Part shown: one piece after another, positions 1 through 6,514 of the stretch
Layout: each line of letters begins with the position of its first letter
Numbering within the stretch: the stretch's first letter is position 1
Source of the DNA: Piscirickettsiaceae bacterium
GTDB taxonomy: Bacteria; Pseudomonadota; Gammaproteobacteria; Methylococcales; Cycloclasticaceae
Length of the DNA stretch: 7,262 bases
Assembly: GCA_002401365.1 (NCBI GenBank)
Contig: NVSW01000094.1
Location: 1-7,262 of the forward strand
Reading direction: 5' to 3'
The notes under the pieces: generated by a model
What the model was told of the DNA's origin: nothing
Database searches by the model: none
Seen by the model: the letters and a program-made list of their open reading frames with translations, nothing else
Translations under genes and position numbers: made by a program

Positions 1-138
1 ATTGCCATTCAAATTAAATTTAAACGTCTTTCGTCGAGCCACTTGCCGGTACATCTCGCCATCTAAGGCCATCAGTTCATCAAAAGATGCTTTTCCACCC
101 CAGTCCGCTTTGAATTTGTCTGAAACTTCAATCGACAT
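1..138 (-). CDS. waaP: Lipopolysaccharide core heptose(I) kinase WaaP/RfaP, N-terminal fragment (cut by window edge)
   Basis: Reading the minus strand from the ATG at 138 gives 46 open codons up to the window edge, beginning MSIEVSDKFKADWGGK and continuing with FDELMALDGEMYRQVARRKT and FKFNLNGN. This follows the start of E. coli WaaP closely (acidic opening, a W-x-G-K segment, then F-E/D-E-x-x-x-L-x-G-E and R-R-K/T-x-x-F). WaaP is a cytoplasmic, kinase-fold enzyme that phosphorylates heptose I of the inner core using ATP. The catalytic residues lie beyond the edge and cannot be checked. The start overlaps the 3' end of waaG by 11 bp (128-138), the usual sign of translational coupling. A weak purine run (GAGAG, 148-152 on the complement) lies 9 nt upstream of the ATG. 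The fragment is too short to judge intactness, but the identity is supported both by sequence and by the waaG-waaP order. Confidence 0.85.
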   Translation of the reverse strand, partial: MSIEVSDKFKADWGGKASFDELMALDGEMYRQVARRKTFKFNLNGN

Positions 139-1261
139 TTTTCTTATCTCTCGCCACTTTTTCGATAGCCGCTACTGCTTTTTCAGGCATGCTATATAAA
201 TCTTCAGTATCAGCATAAGCCAAGCCACTTTTAGACCATTTTAATTTGTCATTACTGCTTAACATCTCAACTAATAATTGATTTAATTTTTTCTGAGAAA
301 AAGGTGCTGAAATTACTTTACCAGCATTAGAGTTGACGACGTGTTTAGCATAACCGCACACCTCACTAACCAACATCGGCAAGCCCGCAACCATTGCTTC
401 CAGAATCACCGTGCCTGTATTGTCTTTACGTGCAGGGTGTAACAATAGATCGGCTGCTAATAAAAATGCTGGTACGTCAGGCCTGCCGCCCATAAAACGG
501 ACATTTTCAGTTACACCTATTTGATTTGCTAACCGCTTATAGGCAGCAATATCATCCTCACCCACCACCATTAACTTGGTTCTACCTAAGAGTTCTTTAG
601 GTAATTCAGCTAACGCCATCATTGCCCTATCCACACCTTTGGTTTTAAACCCTGTCCCTACCATTAAAACCAGTAAATCTTGCTCTTCTAATAAAAGTTC
701 ATGGCGAAATCGTAGACGCTTCTCATCTGCATCAATAGGCCTTCGGCGGTTAGGGTCAATACCGGGCGGTAACATGACTAAATGATCATTTGGTATTTGA
801 TAATATTTTTTGAATAATTCTGCTTGTATATCTGAAATCATTAAGCAGACAGTTTTACTCTCAATTCCAAAAACGGATTCTTCCACACCTGCATAAAAAC
901 GGTACCGAGGATTTAATTTATGCAAAAAATTCTTTTCAGCAAACTTATCCGCGTAGCAAGGGTCAGCCGCATAATAAACATCCAAGTTAGAGATTTTATT
1001 AAAGCCGATCACTACATCATATTTTTCATTCTTAAGTTGATTGCTTAATTGACGATGAAAGTGATTCACCTTAGCGTGATTAGTCCACCCAGAGCAATTC
1101 AGTACATGCGTGTCACATCCTGCTATTAAATCACCATGCCATTCCATCACATACACATCAACCGTATACCCTTTTTTCAAACACACATTAGCAATACGCA
1201 TGAAGTCACGCGCTAAACCGCCATATGGAAAATATTTATAAAGTGCAAACGCCAAACGCAT
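128..1261 (-). CDS. waaG: Lipopolysaccharide core heptose alpha-1,3-glucosyltransferase WaaG (GT4 family)
   Basis: WaaG transfers glucose from UDP-glucose to heptose II of the LPS inner core, at the cytoplasmic face of the inner membrane. The predicted protein has 377 residues against about 374 in E. coli. It opens MRLAFALYKYFPYGGLARDF, nearly identical to E. coli WaaG, with the donor/acceptor glycine loop at 14-15. Further matches are VVIGFNKISNLDVYYAAD (83-100), LPPGIDP (164-170), the phosphate-binding GFKTKGVDR (204-212, K208), HPARKDNTGTVILEA (275-289) and the C-terminal YADTEDLYSMPEKA (349-362). The usual EX7E motif reads D280-X7-E288, so the first acid is Asp. I chose the ATG at 1261 because homology starts there. 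An upstream in-frame ATG at 1300 would add 13 hydrophobic residues (MFQLYYYVLLGFF) and has the better ribosome site (AGAG at 1309-1312, 8 nt away). The stop overlaps waaP, and msbA is divergent. Confidence 0.93.
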   Translation of the reverse strand: MRLAFALYKYFPYGGLARDFMRIANVCLKKGYTVDVYVMEWHGDLIAGCDTHVLNCSGWTNHAKVNHFHRQLSNQLKNEKYDVVIGFNKISNLDVYYAADPCYADKFAEKNFLHKLNPRYRFYAGVEESVFGIESKTVCLMISDIQAELFKKYYQIPNDHLVMLPPGIDPNRRRPIDADEKRLRFRHELLLEEQDLLVLMVGTGFKTKGVDRAMMALAELPKELLGRTKLMVVGEDDIAAYKRLANQIGVTENVRFMGGRPDVPAFLLAADLLLHPARKDNTGTVILEAMVAGLPMLVSEVCGYAKHVVNSNAGKVISAPFSQKKLNQLLVEMLSSNDKLKWSKSGLAYADTEDLYSMPEKAVAAIEKVARDKKNVD

Positions 1262-1300
1262 AAAAAACCCAAGTAAAACGTAATAATATAGTTGAAACAT

Positions 1301-1378
1301 TATTTTAACTCTATTCTGTCTAGCTATAACTTAAGTATGCGTTAAAATGCGTAGATCATGCAGCACAACGACTAAATC
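1301..1378. promoter_or_regulatory. Divergent waaG / msbA intergenic promoter region
   Basis: This short AT-rich gap must carry transcription starts for waaG (leftward) and msbA (rightward) unless one is read through from elsewhere. Visible elements on the plus strand are TATAAC at 1325-1330 and TAAAAT at 1343-1348, both 5/6 matches to a sigma-70 -10 box. Neither has a good -35 box 16-18 bp upstream. The hexamer ATGCGT occurs twice, at 1337-1342 and 1347-1352, with starts exactly 10 bp apart, which could be an activator or repressor half-site pair. AGAG at 1309-1312 (complement) is a plausible ribosome site for an ATG at 1300. No clear Shine-Dalgarno precedes the msbA GTG. The promoter assignment rests on position and weak matches only. 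Confidence 0.35.
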
Positions 1379-3139
1379 GTGAACAAATCAACTATAAAAG
1401 ACGGGGCAACTAAGCCTGACAGCAGCCTAACCATTTACCTTAGGTTAATGGATTACGTATTACCTTACTGGAAACCATTTGCCACCAGCATAATTGGGTT
1501 CTTGATTTTTGCGATCACTCAGCCGGCTCTTGCTGCTTTAATGGAATACCTTGTTGATTCGTTGCAAGCAGAGCAAAGAACAGAAATTTATTGGGTCCCC
1601 TTAGCCACCATATTTATCGTTTTCTTCAGAGGTATTGGCTCATTTTTAGGTAGCTATTACATCGCTAAAGTTGCAAATAACGTTGTGCATAATTTGCGGT
1701 GTGAAATATTTAACAAATACACCACGTTACCAAACAGCTATTTTGATAACCAAAACTCAGGTCATCTTTTATCCCGCGTAACTTATAACGTTCAACAGGT
1801 CACCGCTGCTGCAACAGATGCCATTAAAGTCGTCGTCCGAGAAGGCTTCACTGTCATTGGCTTACTAGGTTATCTCCTCTATATGAATTGGGCTTTATCG
1901 CTCATTTTTATCGCCATCGCCCCAATTATTGGGTTACTGGTTAATTATGCTGGTAAACGCTTTAAAGCCATAAGTAAGCGCATTCAGACCTCAATGGGCG
2001 ATATTACTCACGTTTCATCTGAGCTCATTAATAACTACCGCGTCGTACGTAGTTTTGGCGGCGAAGAATATGAAAAAAAACGTTTCCAAACTGCTAGCTT
2101 TTCAAACTTTAAACAAGCTATGAAAATGGTTCAAACAGGTGCTATCAACACGCCTGTTCTACAACTTATTGTTGCCATAGCCCTCGCGTTAATGATTTAT
2201 TTAGCGCTACTCCTTATGACCAACGCAACGCCAGGTGAATTTGTTGCCTATATAACTGCAGCAGGCCTAATGCCTAAACCTATAAGGCAGTTGAGCGAAG
2301 TAAATGCTAAGATTCAAAAAGGTATCGCCGGCGCAGAAAGTATATTTGAAGTGCTCGATACAACAGCTGAGAAAGATACAGGAACTTTTGCATCCGAGCA
2401 TGTTAAAGGTCACATTGAAATTAAGAACATTAGTTTTAGTTACCCCGACACGGAAACCTCTGTTTTAAATGACATTAATGTCAACATAAAACCTGGCATG
2501 ATGGTTGCTCTTGTCGGAAAATCGGGTAGTGGCAAAACAACCTTAGCAAACCTTATTCCTAGGTTTTATAATCATCAACAAGGCTCTATCTTACTGGATG
2601 GCACCGACATTAATGACTACACACTCAAAAACCTAAGGCAACATATATCTATCGTCACACAAAATGTTACCCTTTTTAACGACACTATCGCCAATAATAT
2701 TGCTTACGGTACTCTTAGAAAAACGCCTGAAGACGAGATAAAACAGGCAGCGAGAGCAGCCAATGCCTACGAATTCATAGAACAACTACCCGATGGTTTC
2801 CAGACCATGGTCGGTGAAAATGGTGTCAAACTTTCAGGTGGACAACGTCAACGCATCGCTATCGCACGCGCGCTATTAAAAGATGCCCCCATTTTAATTC
2901 TTGATGAAGCAACATCTTCACTTGATACAGAATCCGAAAAAATGATTCAACAAGCGATTGATAACGCTACATTAAATAAAACAACGCTAGTAATTGCTCA
3001 TCGGCTATCCACGATTGAAAAATCTGACCTAATTCTGGTCATGCAAGATGGCTGTATCGTTGAAACCGGAACCCATAAAGAACTGCTGTCTTTAAACAAA
3101 CGATATAAGCAGCTGTACGATATGCAGTTTACGATATAA
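1379..3139 (+). CDS. msbA: Lipid A-core export ABC transporter MsbA (permease/ATP-binding fusion)
   Basis: MsbA is the essential inner-membrane half-transporter that works as a homodimer and flips lipid A-core from the cytoplasmic to the periplasmic leaflet before Lpt transport. The 586 residues match the usual length (582 in E. coli). The N-terminal six-helix ABC transmembrane domain spans about 30-310 and includes family-typical stretches such as YFDNQNSGHLLSRVTY (121-136), VVREG (152-156) and NAKIQKGIAGAESIF (309-323). The nucleotide-binding domain carries Walker A GKSGSGKT (380-387), Q-loop Q428 followed by NVTLFNDTIANNIAYG, signature LSGGQ (485-489), Walker B ILILDE (505-510, catalytic E510) and switch H541. 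All are intact. The start is GTG. An in-frame TAA at 1373-1375 rules out a longer form, and no strong ribosome site is visible. The next gene follows after 64 bp. lpxK, the common partner of msbA, is not downstream here. Confidence 0.96.
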   Translation: MNKSTIKDGATKPDSSLTIYLRLMDYVLPYWKPFATSIIGFLIFAITQPALAALMEYLVDSLQAEQRTEIYWVPLATIFIVFFRGIGSFLGSYYIAKVANNVVHNLRCEIFNKYTTLPNSYFDNQNSGHLLSRVTYNVQQVTAAATDAIKVVVREGFTVIGLLGYLLYMNWALSLIFIAIAPIIGLLVNYAGKRFKAISKRIQTSMGDITHVSSELINNYRVVRSFGGEEYEKKRFQTASFSNFKQAMKMVQTGAINTPVLQLIVAIALALMIYLALLLMTNATPGEFVAYITAAGLMPKPIRQLSEVNAKIQKGIAGAESIFEVLDTTAEKDTGTFASEHVKGHIEIKNISFSYPDTETSVLNDINVNIKPGMMVALVGKSGSGKTTLANLIPRFYNHQQGSILLDGTDINDYTLKNLRQHISIVTQNVTLFNDTIANNIAYGTLRKTPEDEIKQAARAANAYEFIEQLPDGFQTMVGENGVKLSGGQRQRIAIARALLKDAPILILDEATSSLDTESEKMIQQAIDNATLNKTTLVIAHRLSTIEKSDLILVMQDGCIVETGTHKELLSLNKRYKQLYDMQFTI

Positions 3140-3203
3140 CAAAACATTGAATAATCAATTTCAAAGATAGCTAACAAGGAATCAGATAAAAATACATAGA
3201 AGG

Positions 3204-4331
3204 ATGAAAAAAATTCTACAAATACTACCTTCAGACTCACCCGGCATTCTTCAACTAGCCCAATCAATCGAGCACAGTTTTCCCAGTAAAAACTTTACTG
3301 TTACAACTGCTTTTCTAAACCAAACCAGCAATCCATACATTTCAGGTACAGCAAAGTTTTTTAATTTCAAAAAAAATGAAACGAAAGGGCTCAGAATTAA
3401 AGCGCTTTGGGCAATATACAAGTACTGCCGCCAAGAAAGATTTGATGTCATCATTACTCACCGGTTTAAGCCCTTTTACTTAATCCTCATCATCAGTAAA
3501 TTCTTACAAATCCCTATGTGCATTTCTGTTATCCACGGCTTTGGTGATTTTTCTCGTGGCTCAAGACGGCTTCTTCTAAAAATTCTTTGGTCTGATAACT
3601 GGCATTTCGTTGCTATTTCAAATGCCGTTGCAAGCTACCTTGTTGGACTAAGTCCCCAAATAGGAAAGAATGAAGTCACCACTATCAATAATGCCATTAA
3701 TGTTGCTGAGCAAATTCGTAGTTTTAAGACAAAACAACAAAGTAGGCTTACGATGGGTCTTAAGGAACCACCTATTACATTCGGAACAATTGGACGTCTT
3801 ATTCCATTAAAAGGTCACATTAACCTAATTAAAGCATTTGAAATTGTTCTAAAAACACAACCTAATAGCCATTTGGTCATCGTTGGGGAAGGCCGTTGCC
3901 GGTCAGAACTCGAAAACTATCTATCCACTCACAATCTAAAGCAAAATATTACACTGACAGGTCATCTCGACTCTGCGGCCAATTACATAAAAGCTTTTGA
4001 TATTTTTATTCTTCCTTCGTTAACGGAAGGGTTTGGAATGGTGTTATTAGAAGCTATGGCAGCCAAACTTCCAATTATCGCTTCAAATACAGGTGGCATA
4101 CCAAATGTTTTGGGCGACTGTGGCCAATTAGTACCTCCAGACATTAGCCCTCATGATCTAGCTAACGTTATGCTTGAAAAATCCAGCTTAACGACACAAG
4201 AAAGACAACAAGAGGGAGAGGCTCTTTATAAACGGTTACTCAACCAATTTGATGAGCTGGTTTATCAAAAAAAATGGCTAGAATTGATCAGCCAAAAATT
4301 TAATTTGGCTGATCAAACCAAAATGCTTTAA
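3204..4331 (+). CDS. GT4-family glycosyltransferase, probable LPS outer-core or surface-glycan sugar transferase
   Basis: This is a 375-residue, soluble GT-B fold enzyme without signal peptide. The N-terminal Rossmann half opens MKKILQILPS and contains VIHGFGDFSRGSRR (109-122) and FVAISNAVASYLV (135-147). The C-terminal half has the GT4 donor-binding pattern: FGTIGRLIPLKGH (193-205), HLVIVGEGRCRSEL (223-236), ITLTGHLDSAANYIKAFDIF (249-268), and PSLTEGFGMVLLEAMAAKLP (271-290) with an intact EX7E (E275, E283). GT4 enzymes of this type use nucleotide-sugar donors and retain anomeric configuration. The donor and acceptor cannot be read from the sequence. It probably shares a transcript with msbA, 64 bp upstream, which suggests a role in building the molecule that MsbA exports. 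The ATG is the only sensible start: an in-frame TAG lies at 3168-3170 with no start codon between. AGAAGG abuts the ATG with no spacer, so initiation looks weak. The last codons contain a perfect inverted repeat. Confidence 0.88.
   Translation: MKKILQILPSDSPGILQLAQSIEHSFPSKNFTVTTAFLNQTSNPYISGTAKFFNFKKNETKGLRIKALWAIYKYCRQERFDVIITHRFKPFYLILIISKFLQIPMCISVIHGFGDFSRGSRRLLLKILWSDNWHFVAISNAVASYLVGLSPQIGKNEVTTINNAINVAEQIRSFKTKQQSRLTMGLKEPPITFGTIGRLIPLKGHINLIKAFEIVLKTQPNSHLVIVGEGRCRSELENYLSTHNLKQNITLTGHLDSAANYIKAFDIFILPSLTEGFGMVLLEAMAAKLPIIASNTGGIPNVLGDCGQLVPPDISPHDLANVMLEKSSLTTQERQQEGEALYKRLLNQFDELVYQKKWLELISQKFNLADQTKML
4267..4316 (-). terminator. Perfect 13-bp inverted repeat plus A8/T8 run at convergent junction; probable terminator for the acyltransferase gene
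   Basis: TTGATCAGCCAAA (4284-4296) and TTTGGCTGATCAA (4304-4316) are perfect complements separated by a 7-nt loop. On the minus strand the hairpin begins 43 nt beyond the acyltransferase stop and is followed, after 9 nt, by eight T (4267-4274). The middle arm can instead pair with TGGCT at 4275-4279, forming a 5-bp stem that abuts the T8 run directly. No T-run follows the hairpin on the plus strand, so termination of the glycosyltransferase transcript here would be factor- or structure-dependent. The element lies inside the last 22 codons of the glycosyltransferase. Terminator function is inferred from structure and position. Confidence 0.55.
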
Positions 4332-4358
4332 CCGCATACTCTGACACAATATTTATTT

Positions 4359-6338
4359 CTATTTTGATTGGGCACTTGAATGCCTAATAAATACTGGGTC
4401 AAAAATGGGGGATACCAGCCGAGCCCCAAAAGAAGACATATGATCATCGTCATGATATAACAATTGTGAATCTTCCATCACTTTACAAAACTCACTATCA
4501 CATAGCCGCTTCCATGGTTCTACAATCGTTACACCCAAACCCTTTAAACTATTAAATAATTTTTCCACACCTTTATTGCGTTGCCGATAAGCTGCAACTG
4601 AAGGTGCAATCGCATCATTAACGTCTCTATTTATTCGTTCAGTCAAGAAATATACAGACGCTACATTATAACCAATCTCAGGCACCTGACTAACCAACAC
4701 TACGTTACGGTTAAGTTGTAATAATCTATTTATAGTTCGTTTTAGCGCTTTATTAAACACCACCTCATTTCCATCTCTTTCTGGCGCTACCATTGATAAT
4801 GTATCAATTAGCTTAATATCTTCGCTTGCTTCCTTCCCATAAGTGCCGCCTTCAAGCTCTGCCGCCCACCGAGCCGTTAAAACAACCATTTTTATTTCTG
4901 CATGTTTGCTAATATAGTCAATCACTCGATTGTTAAAATCAAGACACTCCTCAATGTCTGGATTATGCACACCTATCAACGGTGGGCAGCCATTCGCTGA
5001 CGCTATTAGCCCAGTACTATCATGCTTTTCAGCACTAAGACTAACCCCATAAGCCATTGCCCGAGCATGGGAATCTCCCCACAATAGAAAGCTGGGCTCA
5101 TTATCCACTTTACCTAACCTACACTCCTTACTAGCATCTATATTTAACTCAGACTGTTTACTGCACTCACCCCACTTTTTCCATTCAACATCTGTAGCTA
5201 TGTTGCTTCGCCATGCAAAACCATCCGTAGCTTTTATTACCAAACATAATAAAAAAATTATAAACATTATGCTAAGGGTAACTTTAAACAGTCTTTTTTG
5301 ATCTGCAAAAAATCGATCTGACCTAAAAGGTTGTTCTATATACTTCCATGAAAAATAAGAGACCACACCAATAAGCCCAAGAAGAAAAAACGTTTCAGTC
5401 ATCAGCAAAGGTCTAATTAATAGATGCTCACTAAAAATAATTAATGGCCAATGCCACATATACAATGAATACGAAATAATACCTATAAAAACAAAGGGCT
5501 TTAAGCTAAGAATTTTACCAACTAGTAGCTTTTCACTACTTTCTATACCACTGTAAATAATCAACGCTGCGCCAACACAAGGTAACAGTGCTGAAGGCCC
5601 TGGAAACACCGTCTCATCATTGAATAAAAATATACTCGACAATATTAGTATTAACCCAACTAAAGAAAGGATGTTTTTAATCAACAGACTTTTAATATTA
5701 GGAATAGTATTTAAGGCAATAAAACTTCCTAATATTAGCTCCCATGCCCTGCCTCCCGTTGCAAAAAATGCCCGGTTCAAGTTTGACTGGACACCATAAA
5801 CACTCGCTACAAACGATACAACAAAAATAACACTTAACCACAATAGGTATTTTTTCTTTAAATATTTAGAAACGATAAAAAGCACAGCAGGGAAAACAAT
5901 ATAATACTGTTCTTCTACGGCCAAAGACCACATATGTAGTAGTGGATCAAGTTCTGCATCGCTATCAAAATAGCCCGTTTTTCTTGCAAAGAAATAGTTT
6001 GAATAAAATATGACTGTATATCTTATTGTTTTTGCAATTCGTCTAAAGTCATCAGGCGAATAAAACAAAAAACCCATGATGAGACAAAAAACAATAACCG
6101 CAAATAACGCGGGGAAAATTCTTCGGATACGCCTTTCGTAAAAACGAGCTATAGAAAACTCATTTGCTTCTATTTCTCTGTATATTATCGTCGTAATTAA
6201 AAACCCAGATATAACAAAAAATACATCAACGCCCACATAGCCACCAGAGAATAGCGTTACTCCTGAATGAAACAAAATAACTGAAATTACCGCTACTGCC
6301 CTCAAACCATCTATATCTTTACGGTACGTTGGATGCAT
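4359..6338 (-). CDS. OafA-like membrane O-acyltransferase: acyltransferase-3 domain fused to periplasmic SGNH domain
   Basis: Proteins of this family transfer acyl groups, usually acetyl, to LPS O-antigen, core or other exported glycans. The membrane part takes the acyl group in from the cytoplasm, and the SGNH part is thought to pass it to sugar in the periplasm. The 659 residues are typical of the fused class. Residues 1-345 hold about ten hydrophobic helices with family motifs: YRKDIDGLRAVAVISVILFH (5-24), containing the R13-X10-H24 catalytic pattern, GGYVGVDVFFVISGFLIT (32-49), FYERRIRRIFPAL (66-78), and LLHMWSLAVEEQYY (133-146). A further helix at 351-370 links to the SGNH domain, with block I LLWGDSHA (418-425, S423) and the DDDH at 630-633 (D630, H633). 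Six cysteines (392/406, 451/465, 613/618) are spaced as possible periplasmic disulfides. AAAAGG (6348-6353, complement) is a good ribosome site 9 nt from the ATG. The gene stands alone and converges on the glycosyltransferase, 27 bp apart. The acceptor is unknown. Confidence 0.92.
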   Translation of the reverse strand: MHPTYRKDIDGLRAVAVISVILFHSGVTLFSGGYVGVDVFFVISGFLITTIIYREIEANEFSIARFYERRIRRIFPALFAVIVFCLIMGFLFYSPDDFRRIAKTIRYTVIFYSNYFFARKTGYFDSDAELDPLLHMWSLAVEEQYYIVFPAVLFIVSKYLKKKYLLWLSVIFVVSFVASVYGVQSNLNRAFFATGGRAWELILGSFIALNTIPNIKSLLIKNILSLVGLILILSSIFLFNDETVFPGPSALLPCVGAALIIYSGIESSEKLLVGKILSLKPFVFIGIISYSLYMWHWPLIIFSEHLLIRPLLMTETFFLLGLIGVVSYFSWKYIEQPFRSDRFFADQKRLFKVTLSIMFIIFLLCLVIKATDGFAWRSNIATDVEWKKWGECSKQSELNIDASKECRLGKVDNEPSFLLWGDSHARAMAYGVSLSAEKHDSTGLIASANGCPPLIGVHNPDIEECLDFNNRVIDYISKHAEIKMVVLTARWAAELEGGTYGKEASEDIKLIDTLSMVAPERDGNEVVFNKALKRTINRLLQLNRNVVLVSQVPEIGYNVASVYFLTERINRDVNDAIAPSVAAYRQRNKGVEKLFNSLKGLGVTIVEPWKRLCDSEFCKVMEDSQLLYHDDDHMSSFGARLVSPIFDPVFIRHSSAQSK

Positions 6339-6448
6339 TTTTATTAACCTTTTAAATCAAAATTTCTACTGTAAAAGCTAAGCTATTTTTACAAATAGAT
6401 CTAAACAGCTTGAAGTGACACTTTTAAAATAAGTGACATGGTGAGCAT
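6339..6448 (-). promoter_or_regulatory. Upstream leader/promoter region of the acyltransferase gene with repeats
   Basis: This stretch lies between the probable kinase terminator and the acyltransferase ATG, so it should hold the acyltransferase promoter. The best sigma-70-like pair on the minus strand is TTCAAG (about 6408-6413), a 17-bp spacer and TAAAAA (about 6385-6390), only a moderate match. The 8-mer AAGTGACA occurs twice in direct orientation (6413-6420 and 6431-6438, 18 bp apart). It also forms inverted pairs with the intervening CACTT. A 7-bp inverted repeat, TGTAAAA/TTTTACA, spans 6370-6393 and would form a hairpin in the leader near the putative -10. These could be operators, but no known regulator site was recognised. 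Confidence 0.35.
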
Positions 6449-6483
6449 AAAAAACTTGCCATTACCCACAGCTCAGCAATAGC
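6449..6483 (-). terminator. Probable rho-independent terminator of the kinase gene
   Basis: About 30 nt past the kinase stop, the minus strand reads an imperfect stem (GCTATTGCT pairing with GGTAATGGC, nine pairs counting G-U wobbles, 8-nt loop, 6458-6483). It is followed by AAG and then six T (6449-6454). The position and T-run suit an intrinsic terminator and would separate the kinase transcript from the acyltransferase gene. The stem is weakened by wobble pairs, so efficiency may be modest. Confidence 0.45.
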
Positions 6484-6514
6484 CATCAACAACACCCAAA
6501 ATTCATATATACAT

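Noticed and set aside
2..199. Open frame on the plus strand at the left edge
   Set aside because: It lies antisense to the waaG 3' end and the waaP start, has no ribosome site, and its translation resembles no family.
576..785. Plus-strand 69-codon open frame inside waaG
   Set aside because: It is antisense to strongly conserved WaaG codons and has no independent coding signal.
3146..3159. ATTGA/TCAAT hairpin in the msbA-glycosyltransferase gap as a terminator
   Set aside because: The stem is only 5 bp, almost all A-T, with no T-run after it. It is too weak to call.
2998..3267. Minus-strand 89-codon open frame across the msbA 3' end and the following gap
   Set aside because: It overlaps the conserved MsbA H-loop region in antisense. 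Its Cys/Ser/Phe-rich product looks like a shadow frame.
3251..3454. Minus-strand 67-codon open frame inside the GT4 gene
   Set aside because: It is antisense to the glycosyltransferase N-terminal domain, with no motif or ribosome site.
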